Origin: Flavobacterium beibuense F44-8
Lineage (GTDB): Bacteria > Bacteroidota > Bacteroidia > Flavobacteriales > Flavobacteriaceae
DNA length: 64,000 nt
Direction of reading: 5' to 3'
NCBI RefSeq assembly: GCF_000769915.1
Contig: NZ_JRLV01000006.1
Coordinates: 156,923 to 220,922, forward strand
A program made the translations under genes and the position numbers. Below the pieces are notes generated by a model. That model saw only the letters and a program-made list of their open reading frames with translations, was not told where the DNA came from and ran no database searches. Positions within the stretch are counted from its first letter, which is position 1. The number at the start of each line of letters is the position of its first letter. Positions 34,857 through 43,887 of this stretch are shown piece by piece.

Positions 34857-35672
34857 TTGCAGGAAGGATTTAAAAAATCGGATATTGAAATTTTGGTTTC
34901 TACCATGAACCGAAGTTCGCTTGATTTTTTAATCCCGATGTTTCCCAATCACTTTTCTGGCTATTCCATACTGGTTATTAATCAAACCACCCGTGATGCT
35001 TTAGCAGAATCAAACGATTCCAATGTCAGGGTTATTAACTCATTTGAAACCGGACTCTCCAAAAGCAGGAATTTGGCTCTTAGCAAAGCCAGAGGTAAAA
35101 TATGTATTATTACCGATGATGATGTAGTCTTTAAACCACAGTTTGAAGAAAAGGTACTGCAAGCATTTAACGCCGTTGAAAATGCTGCCCTGATTGCTTT
35201 TAGGACAGAAAAGCCCGATGGTTCGTTGTTTAAAAAATATCCTTCTAAAAGAATTACTGCTCTTACTGATTTTAATATGCTCAGTATTATGTCGGTAGAA
35301 ATGGTAATTAATAAAACTGTTTTAAAGGATGATGTTAAGTTTGACGAACGTTTTGGTCTTGGAGCACAGTTTACAATGGGAGAGGAAGCTATATTTGCCT
35401 ATACCCTTAAAGATAAAGGCTATACTATAGCTATGGAGCCAGAGGTTATAATACAACACCCTGAAGTACACTCGGCATTAATACAAAGCGTAAAGAAAAA
35501 ATATTATGTACAGGGAGCTTTTTTAAGCCGTGTTTTTAAGGGAGCTTATTTTAAATGGCTGTTTTTAAAAGTATTTTTTGACCTGAAACAGGGAAAACTT
35601 AAATTTGGAGAAATATACACTGCACTTAAAGCAGCTTCTAAAGGAAGAAAAGATCTAATTGAAACAAAATGA
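34857..35672 (+). CDS. family 2 glycosyltransferase
   Basis: The 271 residues have a GT-A fold: ILVSTMNRSSLDFL first, the donor-binding TDDDV (a DXD motif) near residue 90, and GEEAIFAYTLKDKGY as the acceptor/catalytic region. The start is TTG. The stop overlaps the next ATG (ATGA), so it is co-translated with the FdtA-like gene. It should transfer a sugar from a nucleotide donor in the cytoplasm. The C-terminal basic helices could hold it at the membrane. Confidence 0.87.
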   Translation: MQEGFKKSDIEILVSTMNRSSLDFLIPMFPNHFSGYSILVINQTTRDALAESNDSNVRVINSFETGLSKSRNLALSKARGKICIITDDDVVFKPQFEEKVLQAFNAVENAALIAFRTEKPDGSLFKKYPSKRITALTDFNMLSIMSVEMVINKTVLKDDVKFDERFGLGAQFTMGEEAIFAYTLKDKGYTIAMEPEVIIQHPEVHSALIQSVKKKYYVQGAFLSRVFKGAYFKWLFLKVFFDLKQGKLKFGEIYTALKAASKGRKDLIETK

Positions 35673-36085
35673 ACACCAACACTACCATAAAAGATATACA
35701 AATAATTTCACTTCCGCGTATTGAAGACAGGCGTGGTAACCTATCTGTTATTGAGAAAGAGGTACTTCCTTACGAAATGAAAAGGGTTTACTACCTTTAT
35801 GATGTACCGGGAGGTGCCGAAAGAGGAGGACATTCACATATAGATCAGCAGGAATTCCTTATTGCGCTTAGTGGTAGTTTTGAAGTGGTTTTAAACGATG
35901 GTGAACAGGAAACTACTGTAAGTCTTAACATTCCTAACAAGGGGCTCTTAATCCCAAAAGGGATATGGCGTGAACTGAAAAACTTTTCATCGGGGGCGGT
36001 ATGCCTTGTAATAGCGTCTGACGTGTATCTTGAGGAAGACTATATTCGTGATTTTGACCATTTTATTAAGAGTAAAAACTCTTAG
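35669..36085 (+). CDS. FdtA-like sugar 3,4-ketoisomerase (WxcM-like cupin)
   Basis: This 138-residue cupin has the pattern RIEDRRGNLSVIE at the start, RGGHSHIDQQEFLIALSGSFEV with the catalytic His pair in the middle, and GIWRELKNFSSGAVCLVIASD near the end. These match the dTDP-4-keto-6-deoxyglucose 3,4-ketoisomerase family (FdtA/QdtA), which prepares a sugar for amination. The usual aminotransferase and acyltransferase partners are not adjacent, so either they are elsewhere or this cupin has another role. Its last bases overlap the convergent glycosyltransferase. Confidence 0.82.
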   Translation: MNTNTTIKDIQIISLPRIEDRRGNLSVIEKEVLPYEMKRVYYLYDVPGGAERGGHSHIDQQEFLIALSGSFEVVLNDGEQETTVSLNIPNKGLLIPKGIWRELKNFSSGAVCLVIASDVYLEEDYIRDFDHFIKSKNS

Positions 36086-37026
36086 TTGTAAATATCAAAA
36101 TGAATATTTGATTTTTTAAGTTGTTGTTTTAACTGGTAAAACATTCGTAATAAAGGAGTAGGGAGCTTTAAGAGAAAAGCTGTTTTGCCCGATATGTTTT
36201 TTAGACTGTTTATGGAGTTGTAATAATAACGGAATGTTTTATCATCGCCCGCAAGTTTATGTTTCAGGGCATAGGAAGCTCGGTATAAATCAAGAAACTT
36301 TTGCAGGGAAACGTTGCTTTTTTCTTCTTCTTTAAACTTGTCCAGCTTGGCAAATACACGTTTTAATGTTTGGGCATGTGAAACCCTGTTTCCGCCTTCA
36401 AGCCTGTAGGTAGCAGTAATGATGTCATTATAGGCAACAGGATATTTTAGCGCAATACGTGTCCACATATCGGTATCTTCTCCTGCGCCCAGTGTAATTT
36501 GAGTATCAAAATCACCTATCGTTTTAAAAACTTCCTTTTTAACTGCAACAGCAGTAGTCCATATTAAACGGTATTTTAGGCTTGATTTAAAAAAGTCATT
36601 TACGATTCCCGTATATCCTGTGTCAATATCGTTAAATAAAGTGTTTTCTATATATCCGCCGGGATGTAAAAACTCATAATTTGTAGTAACAGCTCCCGCC
36701 TCAGGAAAAGATTTACAAAGTTCATGCAGTATTTCAAGATGGTTAGGATACCAGTAATCATCGGCATCTAAAAAAGCAATATAAATTCCTTTAGCCTTTT
36801 CAATTCCTAAGTTTCGGGCTTGAGAAACACCGCTGTTTTTAGTTTTAATATAAACAAGCCTTTCATCGGTAAGCGAAAGCACCTGGTTTTCACTATCATC
36901 TGTAGATCCATCGTTAATTACAATAAGCTCAAAATCTTTAAAGCTTTGCTCAAGAGCACTAAGCAAAGTAGCTTTTATGTCATTTTGCTTATTGTATAAT
37001 GGTACAACTACAGAGAAAAAAGGCAT
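36082..37026 (-). CDS. family 2 glycosyltransferase
   Basis: The 314 residues begin with SVVVPLYNKQNDIKATLLSAL and NDGSTDDSE, the typical GT-A start, then a donor-binding LDADDYWYPNH with the DXD-like aspartates near residue 90. A helical C-terminus follows, rich in Lys and Leu. It would add a sugar to the growing oligosaccharide in the cytoplasm. It lies 3 bases after the next gene upstream in the ftsE-led unit and is its last member. It overlaps the FdtA-like gene at the stops. Confidence 0.9.
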   Translation of the reverse strand: MPFFSVVVPLYNKQNDIKATLLSALEQSFKDFELIVINDGSTDDSENQVLSLTDERLVYIKTKNSGVSQARNLGIEKAKGIYIAFLDADDYWYPNHLEILHELCKSFPEAGAVTTNYEFLHPGGYIENTLFNDIDTGYTGIVNDFFKSSLKYRLIWTTAVAVKKEVFKTIGDFDTQITLGAGEDTDMWTRIALKYPVAYNDIITATYRLEGGNRVSHAQTLKRVFAKLDKFKEEEKSNVSLQKFLDLYRASYALKHKLAGDDKTFRYYYNSINSLKNISGKTAFLLKLPTPLLRMFYQLKQQLKKSNIHFDIYN

Positions 37027-37029
37027 AGA

Positions 37030-37911
37030 TTAATCTTTTAAAGAACAAATATAACCAAGCCTGTATAAGTCAAGGCAAAAAAGATTAGGATTGTCGTTTA
37101 ATATTTTTCGTTTAAGGATTGGTTCTGTTATTTTAAACCCTAACGAAACCAAACCTTTTAATCTGTATTTTTTTAGTTTTTTGTAATGTTTCAGTAGTGA
37201 GTTTATGTTTTCAATATCTTCTTTATCGGCTAACATATCTTTTCTGGATTTTACTGCATTGAGTGATTTTTTAAAAAAGACTTCGTTACTCTCCAGTCCA
37301 ATATGGTAAACAGGATTGTCTATGTGTAGTAGGGCTATCTGTTTTTTGTATAGATTGTAAGCAAAGTAAATATCAAGTCCGTATAAGTTAGCTTCTTTTG
37401 AAAAGTTGTTATCTAAAAACACCTGTTTGTCAATCAATAAATTTGCCGAAAGTACATTTCCATAAGGATTAAGGCTTCTTACCTGTGCTGGTTTAGATTC
37501 TCTTTCAATTCCGTATTTCAGCCTTAAAGATGTATTTGGTGTGCCGGATTCATTTTTATAAGCTATTCCGCCCATTATTACCTGAGCTTTATCCATAACT
37601 TTTGTGTAATTGGCTATGAAATAATCAGAAACAGGAATAACATCAGCATCCAAAAACAGGAGTTTATCGTAAAGTGCCGATTCGGCCAGTAGTTTGCGTG
37701 ATTGTGTACGTCCTAAGTTAACTTTATTTTCAATGAATTTGCAATTTAGCAGTTCGGCTTGGACTTTGTTTTTTTCTAAAAAAAACTTTTCAGACTTGTC
37801 ATCTATTACAACTATCTCAAAAGGTATATTTAATGAACTGGCCTCAGCATGTATCTTTTGAAGAAGCTGGCTAATATCATAATTATATACAGGAATTAAT
37901 ATTGATAGCAT
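37030..37911 (-). CDS. family 2 glycosyltransferase
   Basis: The 293 residues open with LSILIPVYNYDISQL and VVIDDKSE, followed by LFLDADVIP near residue 90, the DXD site. A C-terminal segment is rich in Lys and Leu and may be amphipathic. It is 28 bases after the GT-C membrane enzyme and 3 bases before the next glycosyltransferase, so it is in the same operon. Donor and acceptor cannot be told from sequence. Confidence 0.9.
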   Translation of the reverse strand: MLSILIPVYNYDISQLLQKIHAEASSLNIPFEIVVIDDKSEKFFLEKNKVQAELLNCKFIENKVNLGRTQSRKLLAESALYDKLLFLDADVIPVSDYFIANYTKVMDKAQVIMGGIAYKNESGTPNTSLRLKYGIERESKPAQVRSLNPYGNVLSANLLIDKQVFLDNNFSKEANLYGLDIYFAYNLYKKQIALLHIDNPVYHIGLESNEVFFKKSLNAVKSRKDMLADKEDIENINSLLKHYKKLKKYRLKGLVSLGFKITEPILKRKILNDNPNLFCLDLYRLGYICSLKD

Positions 37912-37939
37912 AAACAGAGTTTTAGCAAAAATAACAACA

Positions 37940-39247
37940 TTATGTTAGTTTAAGCTTTTTTCTAAAAGTAAGCAGTATAGTTACCATCATTAAAAACTCG
38001 AAGGGATAGCTAAACCTTGAGTTAGTGCCATAGGTTGCCATAGCCTGTAGGAGTGATGCTGCAAAAATTACAGTTGTGATTAAAACTACTGCATTTATCT
38101 CTTTTTTACGCAGAAACTGAATTAAGTGATAGGGTATAAGTAATACAAAGAGTACTTTAATTAAATACAGGATAAAACTTTGTATGTACCAAATTAAAAC
38201 CAGCCCCTTATTGGCGTGTGGTACTTTAAATTTTTTATAGTTCCAGTAAATGGCAGTATCCCAAAAGTCTCTCCATGACACAAACACCTGCTTAGTATAA
38301 TCTAAAGGATTTTTCTTTATGGTAGCCTTACTGTATTCACTAAGTTTGGCAGAAAAGTCGGGCAGATATGATAATTGGGTGATATGCATAAGTTCGGGTC
38401 TTGCAAACCAAATGGTCATGGCAACGTCTTTATCGGCAGCAATAATTCTCTCTCTGTAATCGGCATATGCATCTCCTATCTCTTTATATTCTTCGGGGCA
38501 CTTCTCGGCAAAATATACACAGTTTTGAGCTATGTTTATTCCCCAAAAAGTAGTAGAGACAAAATAGCCTGTGTTTACCTTATTTACGTACGACCATCCT
38601 AAAAAGGATACAAGGGGTAATATAAGCAGTGTCATACGAATATTTATAATGTTTGAAAACCTGAAGTTTTTTAGCGTATAAAAACCGTAAATTAAAAAAG
38701 GAAGGAAAATATAAAATGGTTTAATCAATACAAGAAAACCTATTAATAAACTGAGAGTTATACTGTTTTTAAGTTTCTGCTCAGTGTTAATTCCTTTAAT
38801 GGTATAGTAGAATACAAGGGTAACAAAAAATAACGTGAGGCTTTCTGTAAGAATGTTTGTTTCATAAAAAATTACATGAAGCAAACAGTTAAAAGTCACT
38901 GTAAGAGTTACTGATGTTTTGGTAGTGAAATTAAGCAGTCGTAAAGTTTTGTATTGATAAATAGCATTTATAATCCCTATAATGAACTGTAAGGCTATAG
39001 TGATAATTAATGAGTTTCCGGCAAGGGCAATGAGTGTAGGGTAGCCGGGGCTGCGTGTTCCGTCATAATCTTTCAGGTTAAAACCGGCAATACGTTCTGC
39101 AAGCTCTATATAGCCAGATGAATCGGGGAAAATAGTTATATTTTGATAAAGCAGAACAATAATTAGCCTGCTTATAATGCAAAACGCAATAATAGCAGTA
39201 ATAGGCTTTTTAGTAATGAAGTTTATTATTTTACCTGCCATAAGCAA
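37940..39247 (-). CDS. GT-C-type membrane glycosyltransferase
   Basis: The 435 residues contain about ten or eleven membrane helices. A first extracytoplasmic loop holds FPDSSGYIELAERI with the key Asp, then RSPGYPTLIAL, as in ArnT/PMT-like GT-C enzymes that use polyprenyl-phosphate sugars on the periplasmic side. Two start codons are possible (39247 and 39241), both overlapping the upstream gene. Its upstream neighbour looks like an enzyme that makes polyprenyl-phosphate sugars, so the two are plausible donor and user. Confidence 0.82.
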   Translation of the reverse strand: MLMAGKIINFITKKPITAIIAFCIISRLIIVLLYQNITIFPDSSGYIELAERIAGFNLKDYDGTRSPGYPTLIALAGNSLIITIALQFIIGIINAIYQYKTLRLLNFTTKTSVTLTVTFNCLLHVIFYETNILTESLTLFFVTLVFYYTIKGINTEQKLKNSITLSLLIGFLVLIKPFYIFLPFLIYGFYTLKNFRFSNIINIRMTLLILPLVSFLGWSYVNKVNTGYFVSTTFWGINIAQNCVYFAEKCPEEYKEIGDAYADYRERIIAADKDVAMTIWFARPELMHITQLSYLPDFSAKLSEYSKATIKKNPLDYTKQVFVSWRDFWDTAIYWNYKKFKVPHANKGLVLIWYIQSFILYLIKVLFVLLIPYHLIQFLRKKEINAVVLITTVIFAASLLQAMATYGTNSRFSYPFEFLMMVTILLTFRKKLKLT

Positions 39248-39962
39248 AGTATATTTTTACCAGCTGATAGGGGAAGCCTAACAAATCTTTAAATGTTATT
39301 TTACTGTCTCCTTTTTCAATCCAAATGCTAAGTCCGTATTCAAATATTTTATGAAGGTAGTGCTTTTCAATCGCTTTATATCGTAAAAGTAACTCCAAAT
39401 CAAAAACCCACTTGGTTATAAAAGGTTTTTCAAATAGTGTTATTGCCAGGTCGTAGTTTATAATTTTTGCACCACACTGAGTATCATAAACAGGTGCTTT
39501 AAGTATTAGTTTACTGGCAATGGTTGCAAATATCCTTCCCGAATAATGCCTGTAGGAGTAGCGGGTTATATCGCTTCCCAGCTTTTTTACTCGGCTCCCC
39601 ATTACAAAACTGTAAAGAGAGTTTTTTTGAGCAAAATCCCATATCCTGAAAAACTCATCAAATGGGGTGGCTAAGTCGGCATCAAGATACCCTATGTGTG
39701 TATAGTTTTTGTTTTTACTGTGTAGTACAGCCTGTCTTATAGCTTCTGCTTTTCCTTTGTTTATCTTAAGGTCAAGAGCGGCTGCGTTAGGGTGCTTGTC
39801 ACTTAGGTCTTTAATGACCGAAGCAGTATTGTCGCTGCTACCGTCATTAACCAGCAGGAAGTCACAATCGGTATATTGTTGAAATGCGTGATTGTAAGTG
39901 GTTAAATCAATTCTGGATGCTTCATTATAAAACGGAATAATAAGCAATAGTTTTTTGCTCAT
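39231..39962 (-). CDS. family 2 glycosyltransferase, polyprenyl-phosphate-sugar synthase-like
   Basis: The 243 residues start with LLLIIPFYNEASRI and VNDGSSDNT and have GYLDADLATPFDEF, the DLATP signature of the dolichyl-phosphate beta-glucosyltransferase group, plus YDTQCGAKII and FDLELLLR further on. Enzymes of this group put a sugar on a lipid phosphate at the cytoplasmic face. It starts 2 bases after ftsE stops, so it is very likely on the ftsE transcript, and it overlaps the GT-C gene downstream. Confidence 0.88.
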   Translation of the reverse strand: MSKKLLLIIPFYNEASRIDLTTYNHAFQQYTDCDFLLVNDGSSDNTASVIKDLSDKHPNAAALDLKINKGKAEAIRQAVLHSKNKNYTHIGYLDADLATPFDEFFRIWDFAQKNSLYSFVMGSRVKKLGSDITRYSYRHYSGRIFATIASKLILKAPVYDTQCGAKIINYDLAITLFEKPFITKWVFDLELLLRYKAIEKHYLHKIFEYGLSIWIEKGDSKITFKDLLGFPYQLVKIYFAYGR

Positions 39963-39964
39963 AA

Positions 39965-40648
39965 TTATACCGTTCGCTGTACCACTTCAAACAGGGTACC
40001 GCTGTCACATTTAAGTGTTTTAGAAGGGAACTTCATTAAAAGGGCATAATCATGTGTTGCCATAATTATGGTTTTACCGTTTTGGTTAATTTCTTTAAGC
40101 AGTTGCATTACCTCTACACTGGTTTGCGGGTCAAGGTTTCCGGTAGGCTCATCGGCAATAATAACCTCAGGGTCATTAAGCAGTGCACGTGCTACGGCAA
40201 CCCTTTGCTGCTCCCCGCCTGATATTTGGTGAGGCATTTTGTATACGGCATTTTTCATTCCTACTTTATCCAGTACCTCGTTTATCTTAACGTCCATTTC
40301 CCTTTTTTCACTCCAGCCCGTAGCTTTAAGTACAAATAAAAGGTTGTCATACACGTTTCTGTCGGGCAGGAGTTTAAAGTCTTGAAAAACGATTCCTATT
40401 TTTCTTCTAAGGTAAGGTATGTTTCTTTCCTTTAGGGTAGCAAGATCATAATCTACAAAAGTACCCTCTCCCTGTTTTAGCTTAAGGTCGCCATACAGGG
40501 TTTTCATAAAACTACTTTTACCAGACCCGGTTTTACCAATAATATAAATAAACTCTCCGGGAAAAACCTCAAGGTTTATATCGGTTATTACGGCATTGTT
40601 ATCCTGATATACATTTACGTTTTTTAACGATAATACGGGTTGGGACAT
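39965..40648 (-). CDS. ftsE: cell division ATP-binding protein FtsE
   Basis: The 227 residues form an ABC ATPase: Walker A GKTGSGKSSFM at about 38-48, a Q-loop FQDFKLLPDRNVYDNL, the signature SGGEQQRVAVARALLNDP, Walker B VIIADEPTGNLDPQ and the switch His in ATHDYALL. FtsE works with the membrane partner FtsX to control peptidoglycan hydrolases in division. No ftsX is in this window. It begins a minus-strand run with four glycan genes, spaced 2 bases or overlapping. A weak -7 box may lie upstream. Confidence 0.95.
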   Translation of the reverse strand: MSQPVLSLKNVNVYQDNNAVITDINLEVFPGEFIYIIGKTGSGKSSFMKTLYGDLKLKQGEGTFVDYDLATLKERNIPYLRRKIGIVFQDFKLLPDRNVYDNLLFVLKATGWSEKREMDVKINEVLDKVGMKNAVYKMPHQISGGEQQRVAVARALLNDPEVIIADEPTGNLDPQTSVEVMQLLKEINQNGKTIIMATHDYALLMKFPSKTLKCDSGTLFEVVQRTV

Positions 40649-40809
40649 AGTCTTAGTTTGTTTATTTGGTAAAAGTAATAAAGTAAACGGTTTTATTCAA
40701 AAAATTATTCTGTAAGGCGGTTGTAATTTAACCTTTTTTATGCTTTTGAGGTTTTTATTAAACTAATACTAAATCTGTCTTAAAGAACGTTTAATAGAAT
40801 AAGAATTGA

Positions 40810-40817
40810 TATATTTG
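40810..40817 (+). promoter_or_regulatory. Bacteroidota -7 box (TATATTTG)
   Basis: An exact TAnnTTTG match lies 27 bases upstream of the large TPR gene at 40844. The predicted transcript start is near 40823. Confidence 0.55.
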
Positions 40818-40843
40818 GCTACCCATAAAATAAAAAAACCAAT

Positions 40844-43800
40844 ATGCGCAGACTAAACAGGTTACTATTATTTTCAGTACCGTTATGTGCCCTTAGCCTA
40901 TCGGCACAACAATCTAAAATCTACACACACGACCTAAAAGACTTTGATGAGGCTGTGACGCTTTATAATGAAAAGCAATACCAGGCTGCACAAATTCTTT
41001 TTGAGAAAACCAAAACCGAAAACAAGGAAACGGAAGTTCAGGCCGACTGTGCTTACTATATAGCAAACTGTGCCATAAGACTGGAGCAAATGAATGCCGA
41101 TATGCTTATGGAAAACTTTGTGGAAGACTACCCAACCAGCACTAAGCAAAATCAGGCTTATGTTGAGGTGGCAGGCTACTACTTTAATCAGGGGAAATAC
41201 CCACAGGCCTTAAAATGGTATGATAAGGTGGACGAAGCCTCTATGTCAAACTCAGACAGGGAAAGGTATAACTTCCAAAAGGGATACAGTTATTTTAATG
41301 CAGGCGATAAAAAGCAGGCCGAAAAATACCTTAATAAAGTAATCAACTCTAAAGAGTTTGGCTCTCAGGCGAAATACTATTTAGGGTATCTTGCTTACGA
41401 AAGTGATAACTATAAAGATGCCAACGAGTATTTTGACCAGGTAGAAGATAAGGATGAGTACAAAGAGAAAATGTCCTACTTCCAGGCCGATATGAACTTT
41501 AAGCTGGGTAATTTCCAAAAAGCAATTGATTTGGGTGAACCACAACTGGCCAAGTCTAACGCCATGGAAAAATCAGAGCTTAATAAAATTATAGGGGAGA
41601 GTTACTTTAACCTTAAACAATATGATAAGGCTATCCCTTATTTAAACGAATATAGGGGTAAGCGTGGTAAATGGAATAATACCGACTATTATCAGTTAGG
41701 TTATGCTTACTACAAGCAGGGTGATTATGAAAACGCCATTGCCCAGTTCAATAAAATTATTGAAGGTAACGACTTTGTGGCACAAAATGCCTACTACCAT
41801 TTAGGGGAAAGTTATCTGAAAACCGATAAAAAACAACAGGCGCTTAATGCATTCAAAAATGCATCTGAGATGGATTATGATCTAAAAATTCAGGAAGATG
41901 CTTACCTAAACTATGCAAAGCTGAGTTATGAGATAGGTAACCCATACCAAAGCGTGCCGGAAGTGCTTAAAGGATTTATGGATAAATATCCGCAAACGCC
42001 GTTTAAGCAGGAAGTTCAGGGATTACTTATCGATTCTTATATTACCTCTAAAAACTACAAGGAAGCGTTAAGCCTGCTGGAGAAAAACAAATCTCCGGAA
42101 AACAGACTGGCCTACCAAAAAGTAGCTTTTTACAGAGGTCTTGAATTATATACTGACGGTAGCTACCATGATGCACTTGATTTGTTTAAAAAATCGATTG
42201 CCGAACAGCGTGACCCAAGGTTTACGGCCAGGGCAACGTTTTGGAAAGCAGAAACCGAGTATGTACTTGGGCTATTTAACGAATCGCTTTTAAGCTTTAA
42301 GCAGTTTACGGGTTTTGATGAGGCAAAGTCGACTCCTGAATATAAAAACATAAACTACAATTTAGGATATACTTACTTTAAACTGAAGGAATATGAAAAG
42401 GCAGCCGAGTTTTTCCAGAAATATGTAGAGACCGCTAAGGATGACAAAGTAAGGCTTAATGATGCTTACTTGCGCCTTGGTGATAGTCACTTTGTTTCTA
42501 CAAAATACTGGCCGGCTATGGAGGCCTATAATAAGGCTATTGATATGAAAGGTATTGATGCCGATTATGCTTTCTTCCAAAAAGGAATTAGCTATGGTTT
42601 TGTAGGCAGGAATGAAAGGAAGATTGAAGATTTAACCAAATTCGTACAATCATATCCTAAATCAAAATATGCCGATGATGCTCTTTACGAGTTAGGTAAT
42701 ACTTATGTGACAGAAAACAATACCACTAAAGCGTTACAAACGTATGACAGGCTTATAAGTGAGTATAAGAGCAGTTCGTATGTATCTAAAGCCATGATGC
42801 GCCAGGCACTTATTTACTACAATGCTAAAAACGATAAGCAGGCACTTGATAAGTTTAAAAAGGTAGTTGCCGATTTTCCTAATACACCGGAAGCTATGGA
42901 GGCTGTTAGTACAGCACGCCTTATTTATGTGGATAGCGGAAGGACAGAGGAATATGCAGCATGGGTAAAAACACTTGACTTTGTTGATGTAAGTGATGCC
43001 GATTTAGATAATACTGCTTTTGAGGCTGCCGAAAAACAATACCTGCAAAACAATACTAAAGGTGCTATATCGGGCCTAACAAGTTATTTAGCGCAGTTCC
43101 CTAATGGTATATCGGCGCTTAAAGCTAATTTCTATCTGGCGCAATCGTACTTTACAGAGAAGCTCGAAAACAATGCCGTGCCACACTATGAGTACGTGAT
43201 TGGTAAATCAAGAAATGAGTTTACTGAATCATCTCTGGCAAGGCTGGCTGAAATACACTTAAAGAACAAAAATTATGACAAAGCCCTTCCGGTACTGAAA
43301 AGACTGGAGGCTGAGGCCGACTTCCCTCAAAACGTAACGTTTGCACAGTCTAATCTTATGAAGTGCTACTATGACCAAAAAGATTATGCCAATGCAGTGG
43401 TATATGCTGAGAAGGTTATGGCTAACACTAAAACGGAAGACAGGGTTAAGAGTGATGCGCAAATTATCATAGCGCGCTCGGCTATCAAAACTAACGATGA
43501 AGCAAAAGCAAAAACGGCTTATGCTAAACTGCTAACCATTGCAAAAGGTGAGCTTGCGGCAGAGGCGTTGTATTATGATGCTTACTTTAAGAACAAGGAA
43601 GGTAAATATGAGGCTTCAAATGCAGCAGTGCAAAAGCTTTCTAAAGACTATTCGGGTTATAAATATTTTGGAGCCAAAGCTCTTGTGGTAATGGCTAAAA
43701 ACTTCTATGGTTTAAAAGACAGTTTCCAGGCAACATACATACTGGAGAGTGTAGCCAAGAACTTTACCGATTACCCTGATGTGGTAGAGGAAGCTCAGGC

Positions 43801-43858
43801 AGAGCTTAAAAAGATTAAGGATGAAGAAGCAAAGACCAATTCATCTATCCAAAATTAA
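40844..43858 (+). CDS. large periplasmic tetratricopeptide repeat protein
   Basis: The 1004 residues begin with a signal peptide (RLLLFSVPLCALSLSAQ) and then consist almost wholly of TPR-like helical repeats, more than 20 of them by eye (for example YFNQGKYPQALKWYDKVDEA, YYKQGDYENAIAQFNKIIEG and YFKLKEYEKAAEFFQKYVETA). It should sit in the periplasm or face the outer membrane and act as a scaffold. A plug-less barrel gene follows after 29 bases, and the pair is probably co-transcribed; an interaction is inferred. No enzymatic motif is seen. Confidence 0.87.
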   Translation: MRRLNRLLLFSVPLCALSLSAQQSKIYTHDLKDFDEAVTLYNEKQYQAAQILFEKTKTENKETEVQADCAYYIANCAIRLEQMNADMLMENFVEDYPTSTKQNQAYVEVAGYYFNQGKYPQALKWYDKVDEASMSNSDRERYNFQKGYSYFNAGDKKQAEKYLNKVINSKEFGSQAKYYLGYLAYESDNYKDANEYFDQVEDKDEYKEKMSYFQADMNFKLGNFQKAIDLGEPQLAKSNAMEKSELNKIIGESYFNLKQYDKAIPYLNEYRGKRGKWNNTDYYQLGYAYYKQGDYENAIAQFNKIIEGNDFVAQNAYYHLGESYLKTDKKQQALNAFKNASEMDYDLKIQEDAYLNYAKLSYEIGNPYQSVPEVLKGFMDKYPQTPFKQEVQGLLIDSYITSKNYKEALSLLEKNKSPENRLAYQKVAFYRGLELYTDGSYHDALDLFKKSIAEQRDPRFTARATFWKAETEYVLGLFNESLLSFKQFTGFDEAKSTPEYKNINYNLGYTYFKLKEYEKAAEFFQKYVETAKDDKVRLNDAYLRLGDSHFVSTKYWPAMEAYNKAIDMKGIDADYAFFQKGISYGFVGRNERKIEDLTKFVQSYPKSKYADDALYELGNTYVTENNTTKALQTYDRLISEYKSSSYVSKAMMRQALIYYNAKNDKQALDKFKKVVADFPNTPEAMEAVSTARLIYVDSGRTEEYAAWVKTLDFVDVSDADLDNTAFEAAEKQYLQNNTKGAISGLTSYLAQFPNGISALKANFYLAQSYFTEKLENNAVPHYEYVIGKSRNEFTESSLARLAEIHLKNKNYDKALPVLKRLEAEADFPQNVTFAQSNLMKCYYDQKDYANAVVYAEKVMANTKTEDRVKSDAQIIIARSAIKTNDEAKAKTAYAKLLTIAKGELAAEALYYDAYFKNKEGKYEASNAAVQKLSKDYSGYKYFGAKALVVMAKNFYGLKDSFQATYILESVAKNFTDYPDVVEEAQAELKKIKDEEAKTNSSIQN

Positions 43859-43887
43859 GTATAACCCAAGCCTCTTAAAATTTAGTT

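Noticed and set aside
28397..40648. Glycan locus considered as a recent mobile island
   Set aside because: No integrase, transposase, tRNA junction or direct repeats at its edges, and no base-composition change visible by eye.
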